From AC-37 sp036389835 (lineage in GTDB: Bacteria > Actinomycetota > Thermoleophilia > Solirubrobacterales > Thermoleophilaceae): a stretch of 64,000 nucleotides of DNA. The notes below the pieces were generated by a model that made no database searches, was not told where the DNA came from, and was given only the letters and a program-made list of their open reading frames with translations. Below, piece by piece: positions 10,443 to 18,570 of this stretch. The stretch lies in the NCBI GenBank assembly GCA_036389835.1, contig DASVWC010000052.1, forward strand, positions 1-64,000, read 5' to 3'. Each line of letters opens with the position of its first letter. Within the stretch, counting starts at the first letter, position 1. The translations under genes and the position numbers were made by a program.

Positions 10443-11276
10443 TCAGTTCTCTCCCCTCACCTTGCGCTGGAGCGAGAGCAGCGCCTGCGACTTCTGGATG
10501 TCGGCGATCTGGCGCTCCTGCCACGCCTCGAAGTCGTCCTGCGGCAGCGCGATCACCCGCGCGCGCATGTCGGCGTGGTTGTCGCCGCACAGCTCGGCGC
10601 ACTGGCCGTAGTACTCGCCCGGCTGGTCGATGCGGAACCAGGTGTCGTTGGTGTGGCCGGGCGTGGCGTCCGCCTTGCCGCCCAGCTCCGGGATCCACCA
10701 GGAGTGCACGACGTCGGACGACGTGATCTTGAGCACGACCGTGGTGCCGACCGGCACGTAGAGGTCGTGGTAGCTGAAGAGCTGCTTGGTGCCGGGCGCG
10801 TCGTAGTCGTAGCGCCAGAGGTACTGCTGGCCGTTGACCCGGACCTGGAGCTTCTTGCCGCCCGGGACCTCCTCCTGGTTGACGACGGCGAACTTCACGC
10901 CGGCGGCCTGCGCGTCGGGCTTCGAGGCCTGCGGGTTCTCGATGTCGCCGAGGAGCACGAAGGTGACCGCGGTGAGGATCACCAGGAACAGCGCCGCCCC
11001 GATCGTCCAGCTGACCTCGAGCGTGGTGTTGCCGCGGATCTGCGCCGGCTCGGGTCCGCCGCGGCGGTAGCGGAACTTGACGAGGGAGTAGATCAGCACG
11101 CCCTCGACGATCACGAAGATGATCGTGCCGAGCGCGATGCCCCACGAGTAGAGCGTCGAGATGTCCTCGGCGTTGGGACTGCCGCTCCGGTCCTCGGGCG
11201 TCGGCAGGTACTGCGCGAGGAAGACCGCGACCGCGAGCACGAGGATCCCTCCCGCGATGAGCAGGGCGCGCGGCAT
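10443..11276 (-). CDS. ctaC: Cytochrome c oxidase subunit II
   Basis: Receives electrons from cytochrome c through the dinuclear CuA centre. The 277-residue product has an N-terminal signal or anchor helix, two transmembrane helices (about residues 42-65 and 88-110), and an extracytoplasmic cupredoxin domain. The CuA ligands are visible in SSDVVHSWWIPELG (histidine) and YYGQCAELCGDNHADM (two cysteines, histidine, methionine) near residue 225. No cytochrome c domain is fused at the C-terminus. First gene of the oxidase operon; a TAGAAT hexamer at 11316-11321 on this strand could be its -10 box, but no convincing -35 is seen. Confidence 0.96.
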   Translation of the reverse strand: MPRALLIAGGILVLAVAVFLAQYLPTPEDRSGSPNAEDISTLYSWGIALGTIIFVIVEGVLIYSLVKFRYRRGGPEPAQIRGNTTLEVSWTIGAALFLVILTAVTFVLLGDIENPQASKPDAQAAGVKFAVVNQEEVPGGKKLQVRVNGQQYLWRYDYDAPGTKQLFSYHDLYVPVGTTVVLKITSSDVVHSWWIPELGGKADATPGHTNDTWFRIDQPGEYYGQCAELCGDNHADMRARVIALPQDDFEAWQERQIADIQKSQALLSLQRKVRGEN

Positions 11277-11315
11277 CGTCAGCTTCTCAGGCCGTCGGCG
11301 GGCAAGGCGCGCGGC

Positions 11316-11321
11316 ATTCTA
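11316..11321 (-). promoter_or_regulatory. Possible -10 box for the cta operon
   Basis: Reading the minus strand, TAGAAT lies 40 bases before the ctaC start and matches the consensus TATAAT at five of six positions, in an otherwise very GC-rich stretch. No -35 match is seen at the expected spacing, so this is a weak call. Confidence 0.25.
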
Positions 11322-11351
11322 TTGACGGCGTCCGGCGGTGGGGGTGCGACC

Positions 11352-11370
11352 CGGAATGGCGGGCATTCCG
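11352..11370 (-). terminator. Hairpin downstream of the enoyl-CoA hydratase gene
   Basis: CGGAATG and CATTCCG form a perfect 7-bp stem around a 5-base loop, 42 bases past the stop codon of the upstream minus-strand enoyl-CoA hydratase gene and before the cta operon. There is no T-run after it, so it could equally be a protein-binding palindrome. Confidence 0.3.
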
Positions 11371-11411
11371 CCCCGCTACCCGCTCAGGGCGCGGTGAACG
11401 CGGCCCGGCGC

Positions 11412-12209
11412 TCAGGACCCGGTGAACGCGGCCTGGCGCTTCTCCACGAAGGCGCCGACGCCCTCGACGAAGTCCTTCGTGCGCGCGAGCTTGTGCTGGA
11501 GCTCGGCCTCGAGGTGGAGCTGCCCGTCCATGTCGGGCCAGATCATCCGGTTCAGCGCCTCCTTGGATGCCGCGTAGGAGCGGGTCGGGCCGGCGGCAAG
11601 GCGCGCGGCGAGCGCCTCGGCCTCGCCGATCAGCTCCCCGTCTGGGTGGACGAAGTTCACGAGCCCCCACTCGAGCGCCTGCCTGGCGCCCACGCGCTCG
11701 CCGAGCAGCGCCATCTGGAACGCGCGCGCCTTCCCGACCGCCGCCGGGACGAACAGCGTCGAGCCGCCGTCGGGCATCAGCCCGATGTTCACGAACGCGA
11801 GCAGGAAGTAGGCGGACTCCGCGGCCAGCACGAGGTCGCCCGCGAGGGCGAGCGAGCAGCCGATCCCGACGGCCGGGCCGTTGACGGCCGTGACGACCGG
11901 CTTCGGCAGCCTGCGGATCGCGACGATCGCCGGGTGATAGACGTTGTGCAGCTCGCCGCGCACGTTCGGGCCGCCGTCGTCGGGATCGGCGTCGAAGCCG
12001 GCCTTGAGGTCGGCGCCCGAGGAGAACCCGCGGCCGGCTCCGGTGATCAGCACCGCGCGCACGCTCTCGTCGGTGGCGGCGCCCTCGAAGACGTCGCGCA
12101 GCTCCGCGCCGAACTCCGGGGTCCAGGCGTTGAGGCGGTCGGGGCGGTTGAGGGTCACGCGGCCGACGCCGTCGGCGACCTCCCACAGGACTGTCTTCTC
12201 TTCGCTCAT
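11412..12209 (-). CDS. Enoyl-CoA hydratase/isomerase family protein
   Basis: A 265-residue crotonase-fold protein. The oxyanion-hole segments are GRGFSSGADLKAGF (near residue 65) and NGPAVGIGCSLALAGDLVLA (near residue 112); the C-terminal helices end in VEKRQAAF, the usual hydratase tail. The position of the second catalytic glutamate is occupied by aspartate in LMPDGGSTLFVP, where true hydratases often have PGxGGT or PExGG, so isomerase or another crotonase activity is possible. ATG 12209 is preceded by a GGAAAGG ribosome-binding site. It stands alone, divergent from the membrane protein gene at 12253. Confidence 0.88.
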   Translation of the reverse strand: MSEEKTVLWEVADGVGRVTLNRPDRLNAWTPEFGAELRDVFEGAATDESVRAVLITGAGRGFSSGADLKAGFDADPDDGGPNVRGELHNVYHPAIVAIRRLPKPVVTAVNGPAVGIGCSLALAGDLVLAAESAYFLLAFVNIGLMPDGGSTLFVPAAVGKARAFQMALLGERVGARQALEWGLVNFVHPDGELIGEAEALAARLAAGPTRSYAASKEALNRMIWPDMDGQLHLEAELQHKLARTKDFVEGVGAFVEKRQAAFTGS

Positions 12210-12252
12210 TGCGCCTTTCCTGGGTGTCCGGGACGCGACGTAGTTTGACGGC

Positions 12253-12978
12253 ATGAACCCCTCCAACGCATCCAGCTTCCGGCGCATGGCCTGCGGGCTC
12301 TGCCTGCTCGCCGGCCCAGCATGCATCCTCGTGGCCTCGATCGTCGACCCGTCCGACAGCGGCGGCGACAGCAACGACGACGCGCGGCGGTACCTCCAGT
12401 CGATCAAGGACGACCCCGACGGGACCCAGCTCTCGACCGCGCTGTTCATCGTCGGCCTCGCGCTGCTCGTGGTCGGGCTGATCGGCTTCGTGCACGTGAT
12501 CCGGGAGCGGGGGGTGGTGCTCGCCAACGTCGGCGGCACGCTCGCGATCTTCGGCGGGATCTTCTTCGTGGCGCTCGTGACCACCACGATCGCGGACCTC
12601 AACGCCGCCGAGCACCTCGACATCGAGACCGCGCGCAAGCTCAACGAGGACGTCGAGGACTACTGGTCGGCGTACGTGGTCTTCATCCCGGCGATCTTCG
12701 GAAGCTTCCTCGGCTGGCTGCTCCTCGCCGCCGCCCTGATCCGCTCGCGGCTCACGCACGTCGCCGCCGGGGTCATGCTGATCCTGGGGATCGTGATGAT
12801 CCCCGTCGGCGAGGACAGCGACGTCCTCGGGGTCGTCGGCGGCCTGCTCCTGCTCGCCGGCTTCGGGATGGTCGGCCTCAAGATCCTCGGGATGACCGAC
12901 GAGCAGTGGGACGGCCGCGCGCCGCTGGGCGCGGGGCCGGAGGCCCCCGCGGCCGCCGGGCCGCCGCCGGCCGTCTAG
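12253..12978 (+). CDS. Hypothetical membrane protein with about six helices
   Basis: 241 residues with hydrophobic segments near residues 12-30, 60-80, 88-110, 140-162, 170-185 and 192-212, and a proline/alanine-rich tail. Between the first two helices is an acidic extracellular-type loop (SDSGGDSNDDARRYLQSIKD). I do not recognise a functional motif; the layout resembles small uncharacterised actinobacterial membrane proteins of the DUF4386 or similar kind, but this is not established. The ATG lies 43 bases from the divergent hydratase start, so the two may share a promoter region. Confidence 0.7.
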   Translation: MNPSNASSFRRMACGLCLLAGPACILVASIVDPSDSGGDSNDDARRYLQSIKDDPDGTQLSTALFIVGLALLVVGLIGFVHVIRERGVVLANVGGTLAIFGGIFFVALVTTTIADLNAAEHLDIETARKLNEDVEDYWSAYVVFIPAIFGSFLGWLLLAAALIRSRLTHVAAGVMLILGIVMIPVGEDSDVLGVVGGLLLLAGFGMVGLKILGMTDEQWDGRAPLGAGPEAPAAAGPPPAV

Positions 12979-12998
12979 TCCGCGTACCGTGCCCGGGC

Positions 12999-13646
12999 AT
13001 GCTCCTCGACGCCGTGGAGTGGCTCGGGCACGCGGGCTTCCGGATCAGGGCCGGCCGCAGGGTCGTCTACATCGATCCCTACCGGGTCGCCGAAGGGCCG
13101 CCGGGGGACCTGATCCTGATCACCCACGGCCACTACGACCACTACTCGCCCCAGGACGTGGAGCGGCTCTCGGGCGAGCGCACGCTGGTGGTGGCGCCGC
13201 CGGCGGTGGCCGAGCGCATCCGCGGGCGGGTCGCGTCGCTCGCGCCGGGGGAGGGGATCGACGACCCGCTCGACGTGCGCGCGGTCGCCGCCTACAACAC
13301 CTCGAAGCGCGATCCGGACGGCAACCTGTTCCACCCGCGCGAGGCCGGCGGGGTGGGCTACGTGCTGAACGTGCGCGGCGAGCGCCTCTACCACTGCGGC
13401 GACACGGACGTGATCCCGGAGATGGACGACGTCGCCGGCGTGGACGTCGCGCTGCTCGCGGTCAGCGGCGTCTACGTGATGACCGCCGCGGAGGCGGCGG
13501 AGGCCGCGCGTCGAATCGGTCCGCGAGTGGCGGTGCCGATGCACTGGGGCGAGCACATAGGCACGCGCGCGGACGCGGAGGCATTCGCCGAGTCCGCCCC
13601 CGTAGAAGTTACGATTCTGGACAGGGCCGATGGACCGGACGCGTGA
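12999..13646 (+). CDS. MBL-fold metal-dependent hydrolase (UlaG-like)
   Basis: A 215-residue metallo-beta-lactamase fold protein. Metal ligands are visible in LITHGHYDHYSP (HxHxDH), in LYHCGDTDVIPEM (histidine and aspartate), and in AVPMHWGEHIGT (final histidine). The N-terminus VEWLGHAGFRIRAGRRVVYI and the compact size match the UlaG/YtnP-like L-ascorbate lactonase-type branch, but the substrate cannot be inferred. It ends 17 bases inside the next gene, so the two are likely co-transcribed. Confidence 0.85.
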   Translation: MLLDAVEWLGHAGFRIRAGRRVVYIDPYRVAEGPPGDLILITHGHYDHYSPQDVERLSGERTLVVAPPAVAERIRGRVASLAPGEGIDDPLDVRAVAAYNTSKRDPDGNLFHPREAGGVGYVLNVRGERLYHCGDTDVIPEMDDVAGVDVALLAVSGVYVMTAAEAAEAARRIGPRVAVPMHWGEHIGTRADAEAFAESAPVEVTILDRADGPDA

Positions 13647-15321
13647 AGCGCTGAGGGAGATGGCTCGGGAGGATCCCGAGCTGGCCGCGCGTCTCGTGCT
13701 CCAGACGCTGCCCGCCGCCGTCGCGAAGATCCCCCCGCCGCTCGCGTACGACCTCTCGGTGGAGGGGCTCGGCACGCGCCGCGTCGTGGTCGAGAACGGG
13801 ACCGCAACCGTGAGCGAGCCGAACGGCGACCGCGAGCTCGACTTCCGGCTCATGACCGACCCGGAGGGGCTGGCGCTGCTCGCCGCCGGCGGCAGCCCGA
13901 TGCGCCTGCTCGTGGGCGGGAAGATCCGCATCCGCGGCCGCCGGCGCCGCGCGATGAAGCTGCGCGCCATGGCGGAGGGCGCGGACCCGACGCTGGGCGA
14001 CGCGATCCGCGCCGGCGCCGAGCTCGACACCGACGCCGTCTTCCGCTCGCTGCCGTACCTCATCGACCCGTCCTGGACCGCCGGCCACACGTTCTCGGTC
14101 GCGTACGAGATCGAGGGCGTCGGCCGCTGGGTCGTCCACGTCGCCGACGGAGAGCGCCTGCGGGTGGACACCGACGGCCAGGCGCAGACGACCCTGCGCG
14201 TGTCCGCCGACACCTACCGCGACCTCGTCACAGGCGACCTCACGCCGGCCGAGTCGATGCGCTCGCAGCGCACCGAGGTCGAGGGGGCGGTGTACCCGGC
14301 CACCCTGGTGGGACGCTGGATCGACCGCTCGCAGGGCCGCGACGACGAGGAGATGCGCCGCGAGGCGGCCCAGCGCGACGTGCAGGCGCGCCGCCTCGGC
14401 ACCTGGGGCGCCGCCCAGCCGAGCGACGGCGACCTGCTCGACTACCGCCAGCTCTACGCGCTCTGGGAGCGCCAGAACTGGCGGGTGCACGAGCTGGACT
14501 TCTCGGTCGACCGCGAGCACTGGCTCGCGTCGCCGCGCGAGGCGCAGGAGAACACGCTCTGGAGCCTCGGCTCGTTCTACATCGGGGAGGAGCGCGTCAC
14601 GGCCGACCTCGCCCCGTTCGTGCGCGCCGCTCCGACCGGCGAGATCGAGACCTTCCTCTCGACGCAGCTCGTGGACGAGGCCAGGCACGCGGTGTTCTTC
14701 GACCGCTACGGCGCCGAGGTGCTCGCGCTCGAGTCCGAGGACCTGCGCGGCCGGATGCAGGAGATCCAGTCGCTCATGCTCCCGGCCTGGTACGACGTCT
14801 TCGACGGCGGCCTGCGCGAGATCTCCGAGCGGATCCAGGCGAACCCTCACGACTTCGACCTGTTCGTGGACGGCATCACCGTCTACCACCTGATCATCGA
14901 GGGCGTGCTCGCAACCACCGGGCAGCGCACGATCCTCGACTACGCGGAGCGGCACTCGCTCTACCCGGGGTTCTGCGCCGGCTTCAACCTCGTCGAGCAG
15001 GACGAGCACCGCCACATCGCGTTCGGCGTGCGCTTCCTGCGCGACGCCGTGGCGGACGACCCCGCCCGCGGCGAGATCATCACGAAGCGCGTGCTCGAGC
15101 TGGTGCCGAAGGCCGCGCACGTGTTCGTGCCGCCGTACGTGGACAGCGCGACGGACTTCGTGACCTACGGCTACCACTCGTCTCAGGTCTACGGGTTCGC
15201 CTACCGGCGCCTCAAGCGCCGGCTCCAGGTGATCGGGCTGGACTGCCCGCCGCCGGAGGATCTGATGCCCGGCCCGATCGCGTCGCCCGAAGAGGCGCGT
15301 GCGGCGGGCGTTCCGGTCTGA
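13630..15321 (+). CDS. Tandem SCP2-like domains fused to a ribonucleotide-reductase R2-like diiron protein
   Basis: 563 residues with an unusual architecture. Residues about 15-113 and 125-235 look like two SCP2 sterol-carrier-type lipid-binding domains (ending LVGGKIRIRGRRRRAMKLRA and a similar segment with LVTGDLTPAESM). Residues about 265-530 are a ferritin-like R2 domain with a complete set of putative metal ligands: Glu320 or Glu321 (YIGEER), Glu350 and His353 (DEARH), Glu424 (IIEGVL), Glu459 and His462 (DEHRH). The spacing and the lack of an obvious radical-tyrosine signature resemble R2-like ligand-binding oxidases rather than class I nucleotide reductase; no partner large subunit is nearby. 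A role in oxidising a bound lipid is an inference. Confidence 0.8.
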   Translation: MDRTREALREMAREDPELAARLVLQTLPAAVAKIPPPLAYDLSVEGLGTRRVVVENGTATVSEPNGDRELDFRLMTDPEGLALLAAGGSPMRLLVGGKIRIRGRRRRAMKLRAMAEGADPTLGDAIRAGAELDTDAVFRSLPYLIDPSWTAGHTFSVAYEIEGVGRWVVHVADGERLRVDTDGQAQTTLRVSADTYRDLVTGDLTPAESMRSQRTEVEGAVYPATLVGRWIDRSQGRDDEEMRREAAQRDVQARRLGTWGAAQPSDGDLLDYRQLYALWERQNWRVHELDFSVDREHWLASPREAQENTLWSLGSFYIGEERVTADLAPFVRAAPTGEIETFLSTQLVDEARHAVFFDRYGAEVLALESEDLRGRMQEIQSLMLPAWYDVFDGGLREISERIQANPHDFDLFVDGITVYHLIIEGVLATTGQRTILDYAERHSLYPGFCAGFNLVEQDEHRHIAFGVRFLRDAVADDPARGEIITKRVLELVPKAAHVFVPPYVDSATDFVTYGYHSSQVYGFAYRRLKRRLQVIGLDCPPPEDLMPGPIASPEEARAAGVPV

Positions 15322-16249
15322 ATACACTCGCGGCGCCTTGCGGACGTCGCGCTCCCTTCGCCGCCTCGCGCTCGCTGCGGCGGTAGTCGGCTTCGTCGCG
15401 CCGGTGCTGCGCCGGCGGCTGGCGATGCCCCCCGCGGTCACGTCGGTCGTGGCGTGGCAGGCGCCGCTGTCGGTGGCGCTCGCATTCCCGCGCACGCGCG
15501 TGCGCGACGCGGCCGTGTACGCCTCGCAGATGTGGGCGTACGTCGTGCACTACGAGATGCCCAACGACGACCCCGAGGCGCTGCTCGGCCGCGTGCACGT
15601 GAAGTACCCGATCAAGGTCGACCGCGCGATCGGCCTCGGCGAGGTGCCGACCGTGCGCCTCCAGCGCGCGCTGGGCCGCGAGGGGGAGCTGCACTGGTAC
15701 GACACCGCGCTCGCGGCCGTGCACTGGTCGTGGTTCATCTGGCCGCACGCGGTCGTGGCTTACGTGCTGATCCGGCATCCGGAGCGCTTCGGCCGCTCGG
15801 CCACGCTGATGGCGGCCACGTTCGACGCCGGGGCGGGCTTCTACCACGGGGTCCCCACGGCGCCGCCGTGGTGGGCCGGCAACACGCGCAGGCTGCCGCA
15901 CGTGCGGCGGATCATGACCGAGGCGGGCGAGCGGTTCTGGGGCCGCTACTGGACCCACCTCTACGATTCGCTGTCGGGGAACCAGTTGGCTGCGATGCCG
16001 TCGCTCCACTTCGGAACATCGGTGATGGCCGCTCACGTGCTGTCCGACGTCGGTCGTGTCGAGGGCGCCGTGGGCTGGACCTATGCAGCGCTGCTCGGCT
16101 TCGCGCTGGTGTACCTCGGCGAGCACTACGTCGTGGACCTGGCCGCCGGGGCGGCTCTGGCGGAGGCCGTGCGGCGGCTCGAGCCAGCGGGGCGCCCCGC
16201 CGCGCGCGCGGTGGCCGCCGCGGTCCGCAGGCTGGAGCCGGCGCGCTGA
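15299..16249 (+). CDS. PAP2/inositolphosphotransferase-like membrane protein
   Basis: 316 residues with several hydrophobic segments. The C-terminal half carries the two catalytic motifs of the PAP2/AUR1-type lipid phosphatase and phosphotransferase superfamily: AAMPSLHFGTS (first catalytic histidine) and YLGEHYVVDLAAG (second histidine and aspartate). The classical KxxxxxxRP motif is not evident, which fits the AUR1/inositol-phosphoryl-transferase branch. The GTG at 15299 overlaps the previous gene by 23 bases; TTG 15338 is an alternative start without overlap. The next gene encodes a flippase-like protein, so a role in membrane lipid or glycolipid synthesis is plausible. Confidence 0.8.
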   Translation: MRRAFRSEYTRGALRTSRSLRRLALAAAVVGFVAPVLRRRLAMPPAVTSVVAWQAPLSVALAFPRTRVRDAAVYASQMWAYVVHYEMPNDDPEALLGRVHVKYPIKVDRAIGLGEVPTVRLQRALGREGELHWYDTALAAVHWSWFIWPHAVVAYVLIRHPERFGRSATLMAATFDAGAGFYHGVPTAPPWWAGNTRRLPHVRRIMTEAGERFWGRYWTHLYDSLSGNQLAAMPSLHFGTSVMAAHVLSDVGRVEGAVGWTYAALLGFALVYLGEHYVVDLAAGAALAEAVRRLEPAGRPAARAVAAAVRRLEPAR

Positions 16250-17466
16250 TGTCGTTCGGTCGTCGCAAGCGGCCGCTGGGGAACGACTGGGACGAGTCGG
16301 TCGTCGAGGCCGAGGAGCTGATGGCCTCGAGCGACCTCGAGGAGGACTCCGAGGACATCGAGGAGCGCGGCGCCGCGATGCTCAACCCGCGGCGGATCGT
16401 GACGCTGATCCTCGCGGTGGCGCTGCTGATCGTCGCGGTCTACGTGGTCTTCCCGAAGGTGGTCGGCGTGAGCACGTCGCTCGACCGGATCCGCGACGTG
16501 ACGTGGTACTGGCTCGTCGCGGCGGTCGGCTTCCTCGGCCTCGCCTTCCTCTCGTACACGTCGCTGTTCCGCGGGGTGCTCGGCGGCCAGGACCCGACCG
16601 ACAGGGCGCGCCAGCGGCTCGACCTGAGCGCCTCGTGGCAGATCACGATGTCGGGGTTCGCGGCCACGGTGCTGTTCTCGGCCGCGGGCGCCGGCGGGGT
16701 GGCCCTGACCTACTGGGCGCTGCGCCGCGCGGGCATCCCGCGGCGGCGCGCCGCCTGCCGGATGGTCGCGTTCCTGGTGCTCCTCTACTCGGTCTACCTC
16801 CTGTCCCTGGTCGTGTTCGGCACGCTGCTGCGCGCCGGAGTCCTCAACGGGGACGACCCGGTCGGAGGGACGATCGTCCCGGCGGCGGTCGGGGGCGTGG
16901 CGCTCGTGATCATCGGAGCGGTCGCGCTGATCCCGCAGGACTTCGAGCGCCGCTTCGCCGCGCTGCGCCGGCGCGGCGGGCGCGCCGCCCGGCTCGCGGC
17001 GCGGCTCGCGACGGCGCCGGCCACGCTCGCCACCGGGGTGCGGACGGCGATCGCGTACGTGCGCCACCCCAAGGGGAGCGCCGCCGCGATCTTCGGGGCG
17101 CTCGGCTGGTGGACCGGCCAGATCGGGATCCTCTGGGCGAGCTTCCACGCGTTCGGCGTGCACGTGCCGCTCGGCGTGGTGGTGCAGGCCTACTTCGTCG
17201 GGATGGTCGCCAACCTCGCTCCGTCTCCAGCCGCCGGCGTGGGTACCGTGGACGCGGGCCTGATCGGGGCGTTCGTGCTGTTCGGCATACCGGCCGAGAC
17301 GGTGTTCCCGGCGGTGCTCACGTCGCGGCTGATCGGGATCTGGCTGCCGCTGCCGCTGGGGATCTGGGGCTACGTGCGGCTCCGCAAGACGGTCCAGCGG
17401 TGGCGGGACGAGGACCGGGCCGCTGCTACTATACAAAATGAAGTAAAGGCGGAGACACAGGGATGA
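16249..17466 (+). CDS. Flippase-like/LPG synthase transmembrane domain protein (UPF0104 family)
   Basis: 405 residues. An acidic cytoplasmic N-terminus (residues 1-45) precedes eight or so transmembrane helices typical of the lysylphosphatidylglycerol synthetase TM/flippase-like family; signature stretches are FSAAGAGGVALTYWALRRAG and NLAPSPAAGVGTVDAGLIGA. No aminoacyl-transferase domain follows, so it is more likely a lipid or glycolipid translocator than an MprF enzyme. ATG 16249 overlaps the preceding TGA by one base, and its stop overlaps the trxB ATG, so PAP2-flippase-trxB is one unit. Confidence 0.85.
   Translation: MSFGRRKRPLGNDWDESVVEAEELMASSDLEEDSEDIEERGAAMLNPRRIVTLILAVALLIVAVYVVFPKVVGVSTSLDRIRDVTWYWLVAAVGFLGLAFLSYTSLFRGVLGGQDPTDRARQRLDLSASWQITMSGFAATVLFSAAGAGGVALTYWALRRAGIPRRRAACRMVAFLVLLYSVYLLSLVVFGTLLRAGVLNGDDPVGGTIVPAAVGGVALVIIGAVALIPQDFERRFAALRRRGGRAARLAARLATAPATLATGVRTAIAYVRHPKGSAAAIFGALGWWTGQIGILWASFHAFGVHVPLGVVVQAYFVGMVANLAPSPAAGVGTVDAGLIGAFVLFGIPAETVFPAVLTSRLIGIWLPLPLGIWGYVRLRKTVQRWRDEDRAAATIQNEVKAETQG
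17430..17435 (+). promoter_or_regulatory. Possible internal -10 box before trxB
   Basis: The final codons of the flippase-like gene run through a sudden AT-rich patch (TATACAAAATGAAGTAAA, 17430-17447) in otherwise GC-rich DNA, 28 bases before the trxB ATG. TATACA fits a -10 box; no -35 match is seen. It may let trxB be expressed independently. Confidence 0.25.
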
Positions 17467-18497
17467 GCGAGACCGAGAACGTCATCATCATCGGGTCCGG
17501 ACCGGCGGGCTACACGGCCGCGCTGTACACCTCCCGCGCCGACCTCAACCCGCTCCTGATCGAGGGCTTCCTCTGGGGCGGGCTGCTCCAGACCACGACC
17601 GACGTGGAGAACTACCCCGGCTTCCCGGACGGGATCATGGGGCCCGAGATGATGCAGAAGTTCCGCGACCAGGCGGAGCGCTTCGGCACGCGCTTCATCT
17701 CCGAGGACGCCACCCGGGTGGAGCTGTCCACCGACGGCGGGCCGCACCGCGTCTGGGTCGGCGACGACGAGTACTCGGCGCGCGCCGTGATCCTCGCGAT
17801 GGGCGCCGAGCACAAGAAGCTGGGCGTCCCCGGCGAGGACGAGCTCGCCTCGCGCGGCATCTCCTACTGCGCCACCTGCGACGCGGCGTTCTTCCGCGAG
17901 AAGAAGATCATGGTCGTCGGCGGCGGCGACTCCGCGATGGAGGAGGCGATCTTCCTGTCGAAGTTCGGCTCGCGCGTCCAGGTCGTGCACCGCCGCGACG
18001 AGTTCCGCGCCTCCCAGATCATGATCGACCGCGCCCGCGAGATCGAGAACATCGAGCTGGTCACCCCGTACGTGGTCGAGCGCTTCGAGGCCGGCGACGA
18101 GGGCTCGCTGGCCCGCGCCGTGCTCAAGCACTCCGAGACCGGCGAAGAGCGGATCGAGGAGGTCGACGGCGGCTTCATCGCGATCGGCCACGAGCCGTCC
18201 TCGCAGATCGTGCGCGGGCAGGTGGACACCGACGAGAACGGCTACGTGATCACCGACGGCAAGTCCACCCGCACCGGCGTTCCCGGCGTGCTCGCCGCCG
18301 GCGACCTGGTCGACCACACCTACCGGCAGGCGATCACCGCCGCCGGCAGCGGCTGCCAGGCCGCCCTCGACGCGGAGTGGTACCTGCGCGACGCGCCGCC
18401 CGAGCCGGGCGCCCACTGGATGAAGCCGGACGAGGTCGAGGCCGCGGCGGAGAAGGTGGCCGCCGACGCGGCGGCCGAGGAGGCCGGCGCCCGCTAG
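17463..18497 (+). CDS. trxB: Thioredoxin-disulfide reductase
   Basis: Reduces thioredoxin with NADPH. The 344-residue flavoprotein shows the FAD-binding IIIGSGPAGYTAALY at residues 8-22, the redox-active pair in YCATCDAAFF (Cys136 and Cys139), the NADPH-binding VVGGGDSAMEEA with HRRDEFRAS, and the second FAD motif GVLAAGDLVDHTYRQAITAA. The last 25 residues form an extra alanine- and glutamate-rich tail beyond the usual end. ATG 17463 overlaps the previous stop (ATGA) and is preceded by GGAG and AGGG. No thioredoxin gene is next to it. Confidence 0.97.
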   Translation: MSETENVIIIGSGPAGYTAALYTSRADLNPLLIEGFLWGGLLQTTTDVENYPGFPDGIMGPEMMQKFRDQAERFGTRFISEDATRVELSTDGGPHRVWVGDDEYSARAVILAMGAEHKKLGVPGEDELASRGISYCATCDAAFFREKKIMVVGGGDSAMEEAIFLSKFGSRVQVVHRRDEFRASQIMIDRAREIENIELVTPYVVERFEAGDEGSLARAVLKHSETGEERIEEVDGGFIAIGHEPSSQIVRGQVDTDENGYVITDGKSTRTGVPGVLAAGDLVDHTYRQAITAAGSGCQAALDAEWYLRDAPPEPGAHWMKPDEVEAAAEKVAADAAAEEAGAR

Positions 18498-18519
18498 CAG
18501 GCCGGGGGTGGTGGCTCTA

Positions 18520-18538
18520 ACCCACCGTATAGGTGGGT
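18520..18538. terminator. Bidirectional terminator hairpin after trxB
   Basis: ACCCACC and GGTGGGT form a perfect 7-bp stem around the loop GTATA, 23 bases beyond the trxB stop and 33 bases beyond the stop of the convergent glycine-rich protein gene. T-runs are absent on both sides, so rho-independent activity is not certain; the location between convergent genes supports a terminator. Confidence 0.5.
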
Positions 18539-18570
18539 AATGTCGACCAGGTCGCGCGAAGGGGCGCCTG

